A stretch of 64,000 nucleotides of DNA from the NCBI RefSeq assembly GCF_000739895.2, contig NZ_BBJS01000050.1:84761-148760 (forward strand). Reading direction: 5' to 3'. A program made the position numbers and the translations under genes. Origin of the DNA: Sphingomonas paucimobilis NBRC 13935 (lineage in GTDB: Bacteria; Pseudomonadota; Alphaproteobacteria; Sphingomonadales; Sphingomonadaceae). Under the pieces are notes generated by a model, which ran no database searches, had not been told where the DNA came from, and worked only from the letters and a program-made list of their open reading frames with translations. This document shows positions 41,542 to 50,049 of the stretch, one piece after another; the first letter of the stretch is position 1; every line of letters begins with the position of its first letter.

Positions 41542-42614
41542 GGATCGCGCTGCTCGCCCACGTCCGCCAGCCGATCCGGCAACCCTTTCTGGGCGGGATG
41601 GAGGCGCATGGCTGGTATCTGGCCGAGGGGCTGATGGCGCGCGGTCATGAGGTGGTGCTGTTCGCCGCCGGTGACAGCGACCCGCACTTCACGATCGATC
41701 CGGTCCTGCCCGTCCATTATGAAGCGGTGTTTCCCTGGGCCGAGCATCGCGGCAAGCCCGAACTGATCGCGCATGTCGATCGCGGTTATGCCGAGGCCTG
41801 CGAGCGGATCGCGCGCGGCGGGTTCGATGTGGTCCACAACAACAGCCTCCACCGCTTTCCGCTGGAACAGCGTCGCACGGCGGTGACGCCGACCGTCACC
41901 TCGCTGCACGTGCCGCCCTATGACGCGCTCCATCATTTCGTCCGGGTCAGCCCCTCCCCCAGCCACCGCCTGACCGTCACCTCGCAGAGCCAGCTCAAGG
42001 CCTGGTGGCCCGAAGGCGCACCTGTGGAGGCGTCGGTACTGCACAACGCCATCGACCCGGCCGCTTGGCCCTTTGTCGAACAGGGCAACGGCGAGGGCGT
42101 ATGGTGCGGGCGGATCACCCCGAATAAGGGCCCACACTGGGCGATCCTGGCAGCGCGGGAGGCGGGCATTGCCCTCACCCTTTTCGGCGCGATCGAGGAT
42201 CGCGACTATTGGGCGGCCGAGGTCGAGCCGCTGCTGGATAGCGACATCCGCTATGGCGGGCATCTGGATGGTGCAGCGCTAGCCGCCGAACTGGGTCGCG
42301 CCTCCGTATTCCTGTTCACGCCCTGCTGGGACGAGCCGTTCGGACTGGTGGCGATCGAGGCTATGGCCTGTGGCCTGCCCGTCGCCGCCTTCGATCAAGG
42401 GGCCGCGCGCGAAGTCGTGGGCGAAGCCGGTGCCGTCGCGCCCGCCGGAGACGTCATGGGTCTGGCCGCCGCCATTCGTGACAGCCTGACCATCGACCGT
42501 GCCATCCCGCGCCGCCGGGTCGAAACCCATTTCGCCCGCGACCTGTGGCTCGACCGCTGCGAGACGCTCTACGCCGCCGTCACCACCGCGCCGCACAGCG
42601 CCATCGCGGCGTGA
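41538..42614 (+). CDS. GT4 family glycosyltransferase
   Basis: A 358-residue GT-B enzyme beginning MRIALLAHVRQPIRQPFLGGMEAHGWYLAEGLMARGHEV, with an acceptor-side glycine loop. The donor motif EPFGLVAIEAMACGLPVAAFDQG holds the EX7E acidic pair. The segment CGRITPNKGPHWAI is the usual phosphate-contact region. It overlaps both neighbours by four bases (ATGA before, GTGA after). It is the fourth gene of the cluster and one of five glycosyltransferase-fold proteins in it, so a short oligosaccharide is a reasonable product. The sugar transferred cannot be deduced. Confidence 0.83.
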   Translation: MRIALLAHVRQPIRQPFLGGMEAHGWYLAEGLMARGHEVVLFAAGDSDPHFTIDPVLPVHYEAVFPWAEHRGKPELIAHVDRGYAEACERIARGGFDVVHNNSLHRFPLEQRRTAVTPTVTSLHVPPYDALHHFVRVSPSPSHRLTVTSQSQLKAWWPEGAPVEASVLHNAIDPAAWPFVEQGNGEGVWCGRITPNKGPHWAILAAREAGIALTLFGAIEDRDYWAAEVEPLLDSDIRYGGHLDGAALAAELGRASVFLFTPCWDEPFGLVAIEAMACGLPVAAFDQGAAREVVGEAGAVAPAGDVMGLAAAIRDSLTIDRAIPRRRVETHFARDLWLDRCETLYAAVTTAPHSAIAA

Positions 42615-43525
42615 GCGATCCGGTCATCGCCGCGCAGCACGCGGCTCTGCTAGACCTGTACCGGCGCCATGCCCCGCCGCCGGGAGCACCCTATGCGCTG
42701 GTCGACTTCCCCGACCATCCCAATGTCGGCGACAGCGCGATCTGGCTCGGCGAGATCGCGTTGCTGCGCGCGGTCGGCGCGGGCGATCCGGCCTATGTCT
42801 GCCGCTGGGACGATTTCGACGAAGCGACGTTTCGCGATGCTTGCCCGACGGGACCGATCTTCATCCATGGCGGCGGCAATCTAGGGGATATCTGGCCGCA
42901 TCATCAGCATTTTCGCGAAGCGCTGCTGACCGATTTTGTCGACCGGCGGATCGTGCAACTGCCCCAGTCGATCCACTTCCGCGATGCCGCCCATCGCGAT
43001 CGCTTCGCGGCGGCCGTCGCGAGGCATCCCGACTTTCACCTTTTCGTTCGCGATGCGGCCAGTCTGGCATTGGCCAAGGCGTATTTCGACTGCCCCAGCG
43101 ACCTCGCACCCGACTCCGCTTTCGGAATCGGCGCCTTGCCCCGGCCGGTCGAAGCCGATTGCCGCATCCTGATGCTGCTCCGCTCCGATGCCGAGCGGGC
43201 GGCGCGCGATGATGAAGCCTTGCGCGATCTGCCCAATGCGGTCGCGCTCGATTGGCTTGAGGAGGACGCGGTCATCGCCACCGATCCGACCGAGCGCGCC
43301 CGGCTCCGCGTGGAACGAGGCTTGCGCCTGCTGTCGCGCGGCGAACGGATCGTGACCGATCGGTTGCACGGCCATATCCTCGCGCTGCTGCTCGGCATCC
43401 CCCATGTCATCCTCGACAATGACTATGGCAAGGTCGCGGCCTATCACGCCGCCTGGACCGCCGCCTCGCCGCTGGTCCATCAGGCCGCCACGGCGGAGGA
43501 CGCCATGGCCGGGCTGATGGCATGA
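42611..43525 (+). CDS. Polysaccharide pyruvyl transferase family protein
   Basis: A 304-residue member of the family that places pyruvate ketals on sugars using PEP (CsaB, ExoV, PssM relatives). Landmarks are DFPDHPNVGDSAIWLGE, the glycine-rich IFIHGGGNLGDIWP, QLPQSIHF and the C-terminal VTDRLHGHILALLLGIPHVILDN. The start GTG 42611 overlaps the preceding stop (GTGA). The last bases overlap the next gene's ATG. A pyruvyl group adds a negative charge to a glycan and often acts as a recognition tag in surface polymers. Its presence argues that the cluster makes a decorated glycan rather than a simple compatible solute. Confidence 0.85.
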   Translation: MSDPVIAAQHAALLDLYRRHAPPPGAPYALVDFPDHPNVGDSAIWLGEIALLRAVGAGDPAYVCRWDDFDEATFRDACPTGPIFIHGGGNLGDIWPHHQHFREALLTDFVDRRIVQLPQSIHFRDAAHRDRFAAAVARHPDFHLFVRDAASLALAKAYFDCPSDLAPDSAFGIGALPRPVEADCRILMLLRSDAERAARDDEALRDLPNAVALDWLEEDAVIATDPTERARLRVERGLRLLSRGERIVTDRLHGHILALLLGIPHVILDNDYGKVAAYHAAWTAASPLVHQAATAEDAMAGLMA

Positions 43526-44442
43526 TCGACATCAGCCTGATGATCTGCACGCGCAACCGCCGTGACAGCCTGTCCGCCACGCTGGACTCGGTCGCAGCGG
43601 CGGCAGGCGGCCAGCGGCTGGAGTTGATCATCGTCGACAATGGCTCGACCGACGACAGCGCGGCGACGATCCGGCACTGGGCGGCCGATCGTCCCTTTAC
43701 CGTGCGACTGCTGTCCGAGCCACGTCCCGGCCTTGCCCGTGCGCGCAACGTCGCATTGGCAGCGGCGCGGGGGCGCATCATCGCGATGACCGATGACGAC
43801 TGCATCCTTCACCCCGATTATTTCGAACAACTGATCCGCGCCTTCGCGGCCCAGCCCGCCCCGGTCGTCATCGGCGGGCGTATCTTGCTGGGCGATCCAG
43901 CCGATCTGCCGGTGACCGTCAAGCTGGAGGATCATCCGATGATCGCGCCCTCCGACGGCTTTCCCGGCGGTTTCGTAATGGGCGCCAATCTGGCCTTCAC
44001 CGCCGATGTCCGGGACAAGGTCGGCCTGTTCGACGAACGCTTCGGGGCTGGCGCGCCTTTCCGCGCGGCCGAGGATACCGATTATCTGTTCCGGGCGTTG
44101 GGGCATGGCATTCCCGTCCGATACGATCCGAACTTCGTCGTCGACCATCATCATGGCCGAAGGCGCCCCCAAGAGATCGTCACGCTACTCGCCGGCTATG
44201 GCTATGGCGACGGCGCGGTCTACGCCAAACATCTGCTGAGCGACCGGCGGATCGGGCGGGCGATGGCGCAGGACCTGGCCAATCTTCGCGACCGGTTCGC
44301 GGGGCCCGTGCCGGCCATCCGACATTTCCACGCCTTTCGCCTGCGCCACATCCTGGCGGGCCTGGCCGGCTATGGTCGTCAGGCGATCCGCTGGCGGCGA
44401 CACCCCGCCACGGAGGCCCATTCGTTTCGGCCGCAGAATTAA
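43522..44442 (+). CDS. Glycosyltransferase family 2
   Basis: A 306-residue GT-A enzyme, the last gene of the six-gene cluster. It has MIDISLMICTRNRRDSLSATLDSV, the nucleotide-site run LIIVDNGSTDDSA, the metal-binding motif MTDDDCILHPDYFEQL, and FMGANLAFTADV with a downstream acidic motif RAAEDTDYLFRAL. The C-terminus (about 240-306) is basic and amphipathic, without clear membrane spans. Start ATG overlaps the pyruvyl transferase stop. No flippase, polymerase or export gene follows; the next gene is an unrelated glutathione transferase after a 73-base gap. Confidence 0.85.
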   Translation: MIDISLMICTRNRRDSLSATLDSVAAAAGGQRLELIIVDNGSTDDSAATIRHWAADRPFTVRLLSEPRPGLARARNVALAAARGRIIAMTDDDCILHPDYFEQLIRAFAAQPAPVVIGGRILLGDPADLPVTVKLEDHPMIAPSDGFPGGFVMGANLAFTADVRDKVGLFDERFGAGAPFRAAEDTDYLFRALGHGIPVRYDPNFVVDHHHGRRRPQEIVTLLAGYGYGDGAVYAKHLLSDRRIGRAMAQDLANLRDRFAGPVPAIRHFHAFRLRHILAGLAGYGRQAIRWRRHPATEAHSFRPQN

Positions 44443-44515
44443 AAGCACGCCCGCGGTTGTTTTAGGCTGATCCCCGTCCCATTTGCCGCGACGAACCCCG
44501 ATGGAGCTTCCGCCC

Positions 44516-45394
44516 ATGAGTGACGACGCCTACACCCCGCCCGCCATCTGGACCTGGGACAAGGAGAGCGGCGGCCGCTTCGCCGCGATCAATCGTCCGA
44601 TCGCCGGCCCGACGCATGACAAGGATCTGCCAGTCGGCCAGCATCCCTTCCAGCTTTATTCGATGGGCACGCCCAATGGCGTGAAGGTCACCATCTTGCT
44701 CGAGGAATTGCTGGCGGCCGGCCATAAGGATGCCGAGTATGACGCCTGGCTGATCCGCATCAGCGAAGGCGACCAGTTTGGCAGCGGCTTCGTCGCGATC
44801 AATCCCAATTCCAAGATCCCCGCGCTCGTCGACCGGCGTGGCGCCGCGCCGCTTGCCATCTTCGAATCTGGCGCGATCCTGATGCATCTGGCCGAGAGCT
44901 TCGGCGCCTTCCTGCCGACCGAGCCGGCCGCTCGCGCGCATGTCCTGTCCTGGCTGTTCTGGCAAATGGGCAGCGCGCCCTTCCTGGGCGGCGGCTTCGG
45001 CCATTTCTATGCCTATGCGCCGATGAAGATCGAATATGCCATCAACCGCTATGCGATGGAGGCCAAGCGCCAGCTCGACGTGCTCGACCGTCAGCTCGCG
45101 CAGAACCGCTATGTCGCGGGTGAGGACTATAGCATCGCCGACATGGCGATCTGGCCCTGGTACGGGCAGTTGGTGCTCGGCCAGCTTTATGGGGCGGCCG
45201 AGTTCCTGCAGGTGAACGACTATGCCCATGTCCGCCGCTGGGCCGAGGAACTGGCCGCGCGGTCAGCGGTCCAGCGCGGGCGGATGGTCAATCGCACCGT
45301 CGGCGATCCCTCCGAGCAATTGCTCGAACGCCATGACGCCAGCGATTTCGAGCAGCGGACGCAGGACAAGATCGCGCCGGCGACGCAGGCCTGA
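44516..45394 (+). CDS. yghU: Glutathione S-transferase, YghU/Nu-class disulfide-bond oxidoreductase
   Basis: A 292-residue GST of the Nu class. The N-terminal extension (PPAIWTWDKESGGRFAAINRPIAG) and the active-site region LYSMGTPNGVKVTILLEEL, where Thr-Pro-Asn replaces the usual Ser/Cys, match YghU, a GSH-dependent disulfide reductase and organic-peroxide reductase. IFESGAILMHLAE binds glutathione. The C-terminal helical domain contains YSIADMAIWPWYGQL. I chose ATG 44516 because GGAG lies nine bases upstream; ATG 44501 is an alternative. It may contribute to peroxide defence along with the nearby ohr gene, but the two are not in one operon. Confidence 0.88.
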   Translation: MSDDAYTPPAIWTWDKESGGRFAAINRPIAGPTHDKDLPVGQHPFQLYSMGTPNGVKVTILLEELLAAGHKDAEYDAWLIRISEGDQFGSGFVAINPNSKIPALVDRRGAAPLAIFESGAILMHLAESFGAFLPTEPAARAHVLSWLFWQMGSAPFLGGGFGHFYAYAPMKIEYAINRYAMEAKRQLDVLDRQLAQNRYVAGEDYSIADMAIWPWYGQLVLGQLYGAAEFLQVNDYAHVRRWAEELAARSAVQRGRMVNRTVGDPSEQLLERHDASDFEQRTQDKIAPATQA

Positions 45395-45489
45395 TGATGC
45401 GCGCTTCGCGGTCGATGCGGCGGGATCGCCCGCCATCCGCCGCGAAGCGCTTGATCACCGGCCCGGATCGCGCTTTTACACTCGGCCCC

Positions 45490-47883
45490 ATGTCGCGCGT
45501 CCTTTCCCGCTTGTCCCTCCCTCTCCTCGCGCTCGGGCTGACCGGCATGGGGTTGGGCATTGCCGTGCCGCTATCGGCCGACCCTGCGCCGTTCGACTTG
45601 CCGGGGCCGAGCCTGCGCATCGCGGTGACGCGCGGCGACAAGACGCTGCCCATTAGCGAGGTCCCCAATCTGGCGGTCGGCGACAGGCTGACCATCGATG
45701 CCGATCTGCCCAAGGACCAGCGGGCCCATTATCTGCTCTTCTCCGCCTTTCTGAGCGGCGCGACCAATCCGCCGCCCAAGAACTGGGTTCAATCGGCCGA
45801 GACGTGGAAGGACAAGGACAAGGATCGCCGCCTGACCCTGACCGTGCCCAAGGGCGCGCGGCAGATGGCGCTGTTCCTGGTGCCGGAAACCGGTGGCGCG
45901 TCGGGCACCATCGTCGATGCCGTGCGCGACCGGCCGGGCGAGTTCGTCCGCGCAGTGCAGGATCTGAACCAGGCCTCGCTCGATCGGTCACGGCTCAACG
46001 CCTTCGTCGCGGCGATCCGCGCGCAGGAGAACAGCCATCCCGAATTCCTTCGCACCATCGCCCCCGCTTTGGCCGGCAGCCTGGCGATCAAGATGAACCC
46101 CGATTGCCTCGCGCGGGTGATCGAGTTGCAGGCGGCGTGCCTGCTCGAAAACCGCGACGCGCTGGTGCTCGCCGATATTCACAGTAGTTCGATGACCGAC
46201 ACGCTGATCGGCGCGCCCACCGATCTGGCGTTGCAGCTCAGCTACACGCGCGAGGCGGGGCTGGGCTATTACAGCCCCTATATCGGGGTCATCCGCGATA
46301 TCGCCCGCGTCTTCGGCGCGTTCGGCAATCCGCAATTCGGCTATCTGCCGACGCTCGCCACGCGCGACGGGGATCGGCTGTCGTTGCTGCTCAACGCCGC
46401 GCCGTCCTTCGCCAAGCCCAAATCGGTGCTGGTCGCCGCCATGCCCGCGATCGATGCGGGCAGCCCGCCCAGGCTGCGCGCCGGCACCGACCAGCCGCTC
46501 TGCGGCGCGAAACCGGGGCTGGTCTTGCCGGTCGAGGGCGCGCCGCTGATCTATTCGACCGCCTTTGCGCGCAACATGGCGGTGACGCTGACCCCGGCCA
46601 ATGGCCAGCCGATCGAGGTGCCGGTCCGCGCCCGCGCCGATCGCGGCGGCTATATGCTCGCCGAGCCGCTGCCCGCCGGCCTGTCGGGCAAGGCCAGTGC
46701 ACGGCTGCATGGCCAATGGGGCTTCGAGTCCTTCGAAGGGCCCAGCTTTACCTTCCAATTCCCGGCGGGCGGCGACTGGCACCCGAGTGATGCGGACCAG
46801 AGCCTGGTGGTCGGCCGCGACAATGCCGTCGAACTGACCGGCCCCGCCGCCGCCTGCGTCACCGGGGTGACGATGCGGATGGGCAGTGGCGCGGCGCAGA
46901 GTGTCGCCTTCACGCCGCGCGGTACCGATGCGATCGCCGTCACCCTACCGATGAAAGGCAGCCGCGCCGGCCCGGTGACGCTGGAGGTGCAGCAGATGGG
47001 CAGCGATACGCCGCGCACCCTGACCCTGCGCGCCTATTCGCCGGCCAGCCGGGTCGACACGGTGACGCTGGCGACAGGTGATCGGTTCGTGACGTTGACC
47101 GGACAAAGGCTGGACGAGATTGCGGGCATCGACATCGGGGAGTTCCACCTGTCCCCCGGCCAGGTGACCCGCGACGGCGACACCGACCGGCTGGTCGCCA
47201 CCACGACTGGCGACCGCGCGCCCGAAGGCGCGACCGCACGCATCAAGCTGAATGACGGGCGTACGCTGTCCGTCCCGGTCACGAGCGCTCCACCCCGCCC
47301 CGCCGCGACACTCGTCAGCCGTACCCTGACCATGCCCACCACGCCCGAAGGCTTGGCGCTGGCGACACGGGACGAGAGCATTTTGCCGGACAAGGCCAAG
47401 CTGACCTTCGCCATCCGCGCCGTCGACGGCCAGCGGCTGACGCCAGGCGACGCGGTCGAGGTGACGACAGCGGACGGCAGCGCCTCGGTCACGCTGGAGG
47501 GCGGGCGCGACGTACGGCTGTCTTCGCCCGAAATCGCGGTGGCGACGCTCGATCCGGCGCGCCTGGGGCCAGCGGCGGCGGGACCACTTCGCTATCGCTT
47601 GGTTCGTGGGACGATCAAGGGCGACTGGGTACCGCTCGCCACGCTGGTCCGCCTGCCCCGGATCGAGGCGGTGCGCTGCGACGCCGGCAATTGTCAGATG
47701 GAGGGACGCGACCTGTTCCTGATCGATCGGGTCGCCGCCACGGCCGATATGGCGGGCGCGATGACGGTGCCGGCCGGCTATACCGCGTCGCGACTGGCGG
47801 TGCCGGCTCCTACAAGCGGCTCCTTCTCCCTCACGCTCCGCGATGCGCCGACGATGCCCTTCACCCTCGCCATCGGCCAGTAA
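45490..47883 (+). CDS. Large exported protein of unknown function
   Basis: A 797-residue protein I do not recognise. A Sec signal peptide is clear (MSRVLSRLSLPLLALGLTGMGLGIAVPLSAD). The rest has no membrane segment and is rich in short beta-type strands, with repeated phrases such as VTLTPANGQPIEVPV, VAFTPRGTDAIAVTLPM and VTLATGDRFVTLTGQRLD, suggesting a chain of immunoglobulin-like or beta-sandwich modules from about residue 320 on. Four cysteines occur near 216 and 228 and near 340 and 735, so disulfides are possible. It starts 95 bases after yghU on the same strand and ends just before convergent ohrR. It is probably periplasmic or surface-exposed; enzymatic motifs are not visible. Confidence 0.75.
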   Translation: MSRVLSRLSLPLLALGLTGMGLGIAVPLSADPAPFDLPGPSLRIAVTRGDKTLPISEVPNLAVGDRLTIDADLPKDQRAHYLLFSAFLSGATNPPPKNWVQSAETWKDKDKDRRLTLTVPKGARQMALFLVPETGGASGTIVDAVRDRPGEFVRAVQDLNQASLDRSRLNAFVAAIRAQENSHPEFLRTIAPALAGSLAIKMNPDCLARVIELQAACLLENRDALVLADIHSSSMTDTLIGAPTDLALQLSYTREAGLGYYSPYIGVIRDIARVFGAFGNPQFGYLPTLATRDGDRLSLLLNAAPSFAKPKSVLVAAMPAIDAGSPPRLRAGTDQPLCGAKPGLVLPVEGAPLIYSTAFARNMAVTLTPANGQPIEVPVRARADRGGYMLAEPLPAGLSGKASARLHGQWGFESFEGPSFTFQFPAGGDWHPSDADQSLVVGRDNAVELTGPAAACVTGVTMRMGSGAAQSVAFTPRGTDAIAVTLPMKGSRAGPVTLEVQQMGSDTPRTLTLRAYSPASRVDTVTLATGDRFVTLTGQRLDEIAGIDIGEFHLSPGQVTRDGDTDRLVATTTGDRAPEGATARIKLNDGRTLSVPVTSAPPRPAATLVSRTLTMPTTPEGLALATRDESILPDKAKLTFAIRAVDGQRLTPGDAVEVTTADGSASVTLEGGRDVRLSSPEIAVATLDPARLGPAAAGPLRYRLVRGTIKGDWVPLATLVRLPRIEAVRCDAGNCQMEGRDLFLIDRVAATADMAGAMTVPAGYTASRLAVPAPTSGSFSLTLRDAPTMPFTLAIGQ

Positions 47884-47913
47884 GGACAACAGTCTCGCCC
47901 CTTCAGGAGGGGA

Positions 47914-48360
47914 TCACGCCGGCGCGCCCTCGCGCTGCTCCAGCGCCTGACGCAGCGCGCGCACCTCCACTTGCAGGGCGCGGAGATCGTCGACCGCCAT
48001 GCCGGAGCGCGCGATGATCTCCTCGCCCAGGCACCCGCATTGCTCGCGCAGATCGCGCCCCGTCACGGTCAGCGTCACGCGCACCTGCCGCTCGTCATGC
48101 GGATCGCGCTCGCGGGTGACCAGCCCCCCCGCCTCCAGCCGCTTGACCAACGGAGTCACGGTGCTCGATTCCAAGGCCAGACGCTGCGCGATCGCGCCGA
48201 TCGTCCGGCCATCCTCTTCCCACAACACATGAAGCGCCAGATATTGTGGATAGGTTAGGCCAAGCTGGTCGAGCATGGGCTTATAGGTCCGTTGAACCGC
48301 CATATTGGCCGCGTACAGCGCAAAACAAAGCTGATCGTCGAGCGGCCATGGTGCCGACAT
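47914..48360 (-). CDS. ohrR: MarR-family organic-peroxide sensor OhrR
   Basis: A 148-residue MarR-type repressor. The N-terminal [42 protein letters not shown] holds the redox-sensing Cys (residue 12) and the tyrosines that contact its sulfenic acid form in OhrR proteins. The winged helix is [35 protein letters not shown] second cysteine pair ([10 protein letters not shown]) could form the intersubunit disulfide of the two-cysteine OhrR type. It is divergent from ohr, with two copies of TATCGCGATA between them, so it very likely represses both genes until an organic hydroperoxide oxidises it. Confidence 0.92.
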   Translation of the reverse strand: MSAPWPLDDQLCFALYAANMAVQRTYKPMLDQLGLTYPQYLALHVLWEEDGRTIGAIAQRLALESSTVTPLVKRLEAGGLVTRERDPHDERQVRVTLTVTGRDLREQCGCLGEEIIARSGMAVDDLRALQVEVRALRQALEQREGAPA

Positions 48361-48392
48361 GCGCTATCTCCCGGGAAAAGGTCGAAAAAGCA

Positions 48393-48453
48393 TATCGCGA
48401 TAAAAGAAGGACTGGACAAGGCCCTGCAAACTATCTATATATGTATCGCGATA
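48393..48453. promoter_or_regulatory. Paired OhrR operators between ohrR and ohr
   Basis: The perfect 10-base palindrome TATCGCGATA occurs twice in the 113-base divergent region, at 48393-48402 and 48444-48453. The centres are 51 bases apart, about five helical turns, which would place two OhrR dimers on the same DNA face. The first copy is 33 bases from the ohrR start and the second is 21 bases from the ohr start, so each lies in one gene's promoter area. Confidence 0.7.
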
Positions 48454-48473
48454 AACATTATCGGAGAATATAC

Positions 48474-48899
48474 GTGGCGATCGACGTGAAATATCAGACC
48501 CAGGCCCGCGCGACGGGTGGCCGTGACGGTCATGCCCGGAGCCAGGACGGCACGCTCGATCTAGCGCTCTCCACCCCCAAGGAGTTGGGCGGCGCGGGCG
48601 GCGACGGCACGAACCCCGAGCAACTGTTCGCCGCCGGCTATTCGGCCTGCTTCATCGGCGCGCTGAAGGTCGCCGGCCAGCAGTTGAAGCTGAAGGTTCC
48701 GGCCGATCTCGCGGTGTCGGCGAAGGTCGGTATCGGTCCGCGCGCGGCGGGCGGCTTCGGCATCACCACCGACCTGACGGTCGAGCTGCCGGGTCTCGAC
48801 CGTGCGGACGCGGAAAAGCTGGTCGAGGCGGCGCATCAGATCTGCCCCTATTCCAACGCCACGCGCGGCAATGTCGATGTCGGTTTGACGATCGCCTGA
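48474..48899 (+). CDS. ohr: Organic hydroperoxide resistance protein Ohr
   Basis: A 141-residue thiol peroxidase of the OsmC/Ohr family that reduces organic and fatty-acid hydroperoxides. The two catalytic cysteines are in [11 protein letters not shown] and [14 protein letters not shown], as required for Ohr rather than OsmC. The frame is open upstream, but GTG 48474 has GGAG seven bases before it and gives the family's standard length. Ohr uses lipoylated partners for recycling. It is divergent from its regulator ohrR and is followed by a strong terminator. Confidence 0.94.
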   Translation: MAIDVKYQTQARATGGRDGHARSQDGTLDLALSTPKELGGAGGDGTNPEQLFAAGYSACFIGALKVAGQQLKLKVPADLAVSAKVGIGPRAAGGFGITTDLTVELPGLDRADAEKLVEAAHQICPYSNATRGNVDVGLTIA

Positions 48900-48923
48900 C
48901 CTTTTCACGAGCTCCCGTCCCTG

Positions 48924-48966
48924 CCGGCGCGGTCGATTCTTCCCTAAGACCGCGCCGGTCTTTTTG
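48924..48966 (+). terminator. Rho-independent terminator of ohr
   Basis: CCGGCGCGGTC (48924-48934) pairs perfectly with GACCGCGCCGG (48948-48958), with a 13-base loop, followed by TCTTTTTG. It lies 25 bases behind the ohr stop codon and three bases before the end of the convergent LacI gene. Confidence 0.9.
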
Positions 48967-48968
48967 TA

Positions 48969-49982
48969 TCAGGCGGAGTCGCGTCCGATCAGTTGCGGCG
49001 GCATTTCATAGCCTGGAACCTCCTCCCCCGCGATCCGCGCGAACAGCGCCATGACCATAGCCCGGGCGCCTTCGCGCAAATCCTGTCGGATCGTCGTCAG
49101 GCGCGGGATCGCCCGCTCGGCCAGGGGAAGATCGTCAAACCCCGTCACCGCGACATCGCCCGGCACCGATAGCCCCCGGACCGCCAACTCCGCCATCGTC
49201 GCCAGCGCGATCATGTCGGAGGCGGCAACGATCCCATCGATCCCCTGCCCGCCCGCGTCGAGACTGGCCGCAATCTGATCGGACATCAGGTCGGGCGCCA
49301 GCGCGGTGTCGAACTGGACCGGCGGCGGCAAGCCCGCCTCGGCCAGCGCATCGCACAGCCCGGAATGACGCTGCGCCAGTTCCAGCGTCCGTATCTCCCC
49401 CATGAAAGCGATGCGCCGTCGCCCACCGGCGATCAGCCGCTCGCCCGCCATCCGCCCGCCCAGCCGGTTGTCCACGCCCACCGCACAGTGGCGCTGTCCG
49501 GGCAGGCTGCTGCCCCAGACGACGAGCGGGCGATAGATTTCGGCCATGGCCTCGATCACCGCCAACTGGTCCGACTGGCCGATCAACAGGACGCCGTCGA
49601 CCATCCCCGAGCGGGTAATGCGCGACAGCCATTCATCGTCATCGGGGATGATCCGCGACAGCATCACGTCGTGATCGCGCGCCGCCAGTTCGTCGGCGAG
49701 ATGGCCGAGCAAGGTCATGAAGAAGGGATCGGAGACGCGCTGCCGTCGCTCATGTCCCAGCGGAATGGCGATGCCGATCACCCCGGTCCGCTGCGCCCGC
49801 AAGCGGCGGGCCATCTGGTTGGGCTGGAAATTATGCTCCGTCGCCAGTGCCGCGATCCGCTGGCGGGTTTCGGCATTGACCATCGTCTTGCCCGCGAGCG
49901 CGCGCGAGACGGTGCCGGGCGATACGCCGGCCAGTCGGGCGATATCCTTTAGGGTACGGGCGGGCGGCGGCGAATGGCTCAT
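48969..49982 (-). CDS. LacI family transcriptional regulator (first paralogue)
   Basis: A 337-residue sugar-responsive repressor. The helix-turn-helix is TLKDIARLAGVSPGTVSRALAGKTMVN, with the hinge FQPNQMARRLRAQRTGVIGIAIP. The periplasmic-binding-protein-like effector domain follows, including DGVLLIGQSDQ and the C-terminal LTTIRQDLREGARAMV. An open frame extends upstream to 50156, but ATG 49982 (MSHSPPPARTLKDIA) is the standard start, with AGGGGACCGGAGC before it. It lies downstream of the TonB receptor on the same strand, beyond a terminator-like hairpin. It is closely similar in sequence to the LacI protein at 61262-62311, with an identical recognition helix, so both probably bind the GCAAnCnnTTGC-type sites in this region. 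Confidence 0.92.
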   Translation of the reverse strand: MSHSPPPARTLKDIARLAGVSPGTVSRALAGKTMVNAETRQRIAALATEHNFQPNQMARRLRAQRTGVIGIAIPLGHERRQRVSDPFFMTLLGHLADELAARDHDVMLSRIIPDDDEWLSRITRSGMVDGVLLIGQSDQLAVIEAMAEIYRPLVVWGSSLPGQRHCAVGVDNRLGGRMAGERLIAGGRRRIAFMGEIRTLELAQRHSGLCDALAEAGLPPPVQFDTALAPDLMSDQIAASLDAGGQGIDGIVAASDMIALATMAELAVRGLSVPGDVAVTGFDDLPLAERAIPRLTTIRQDLREGARAMVMALFARIAGEEVPGYEMPPQLIGRDSA

Positions 49983-50000
49983 GCTCCGGTCCCCTGAACC

Positions 50001-50035
50001 AAAAGTGGGACGGATGCCACGGGGCACCCGTCCCA
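50001..50035 (-). terminator. Terminator or attenuator between the TonB receptor and LacI genes
   Basis: Read on the minus strand, TGGGACGG and CCGTCCCA (50006-50035) form an 8-base stem with further pairing inside the loop (GCCCC/GGGGC region), followed by CTTTTGG. It starts 15 bases behind the receptor stop and precedes the LacI start, so it would lower regulator expression relative to the receptor. Confidence 0.65.
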
Positions 50036-50049
50036 GTCGGGAGAAAGGA

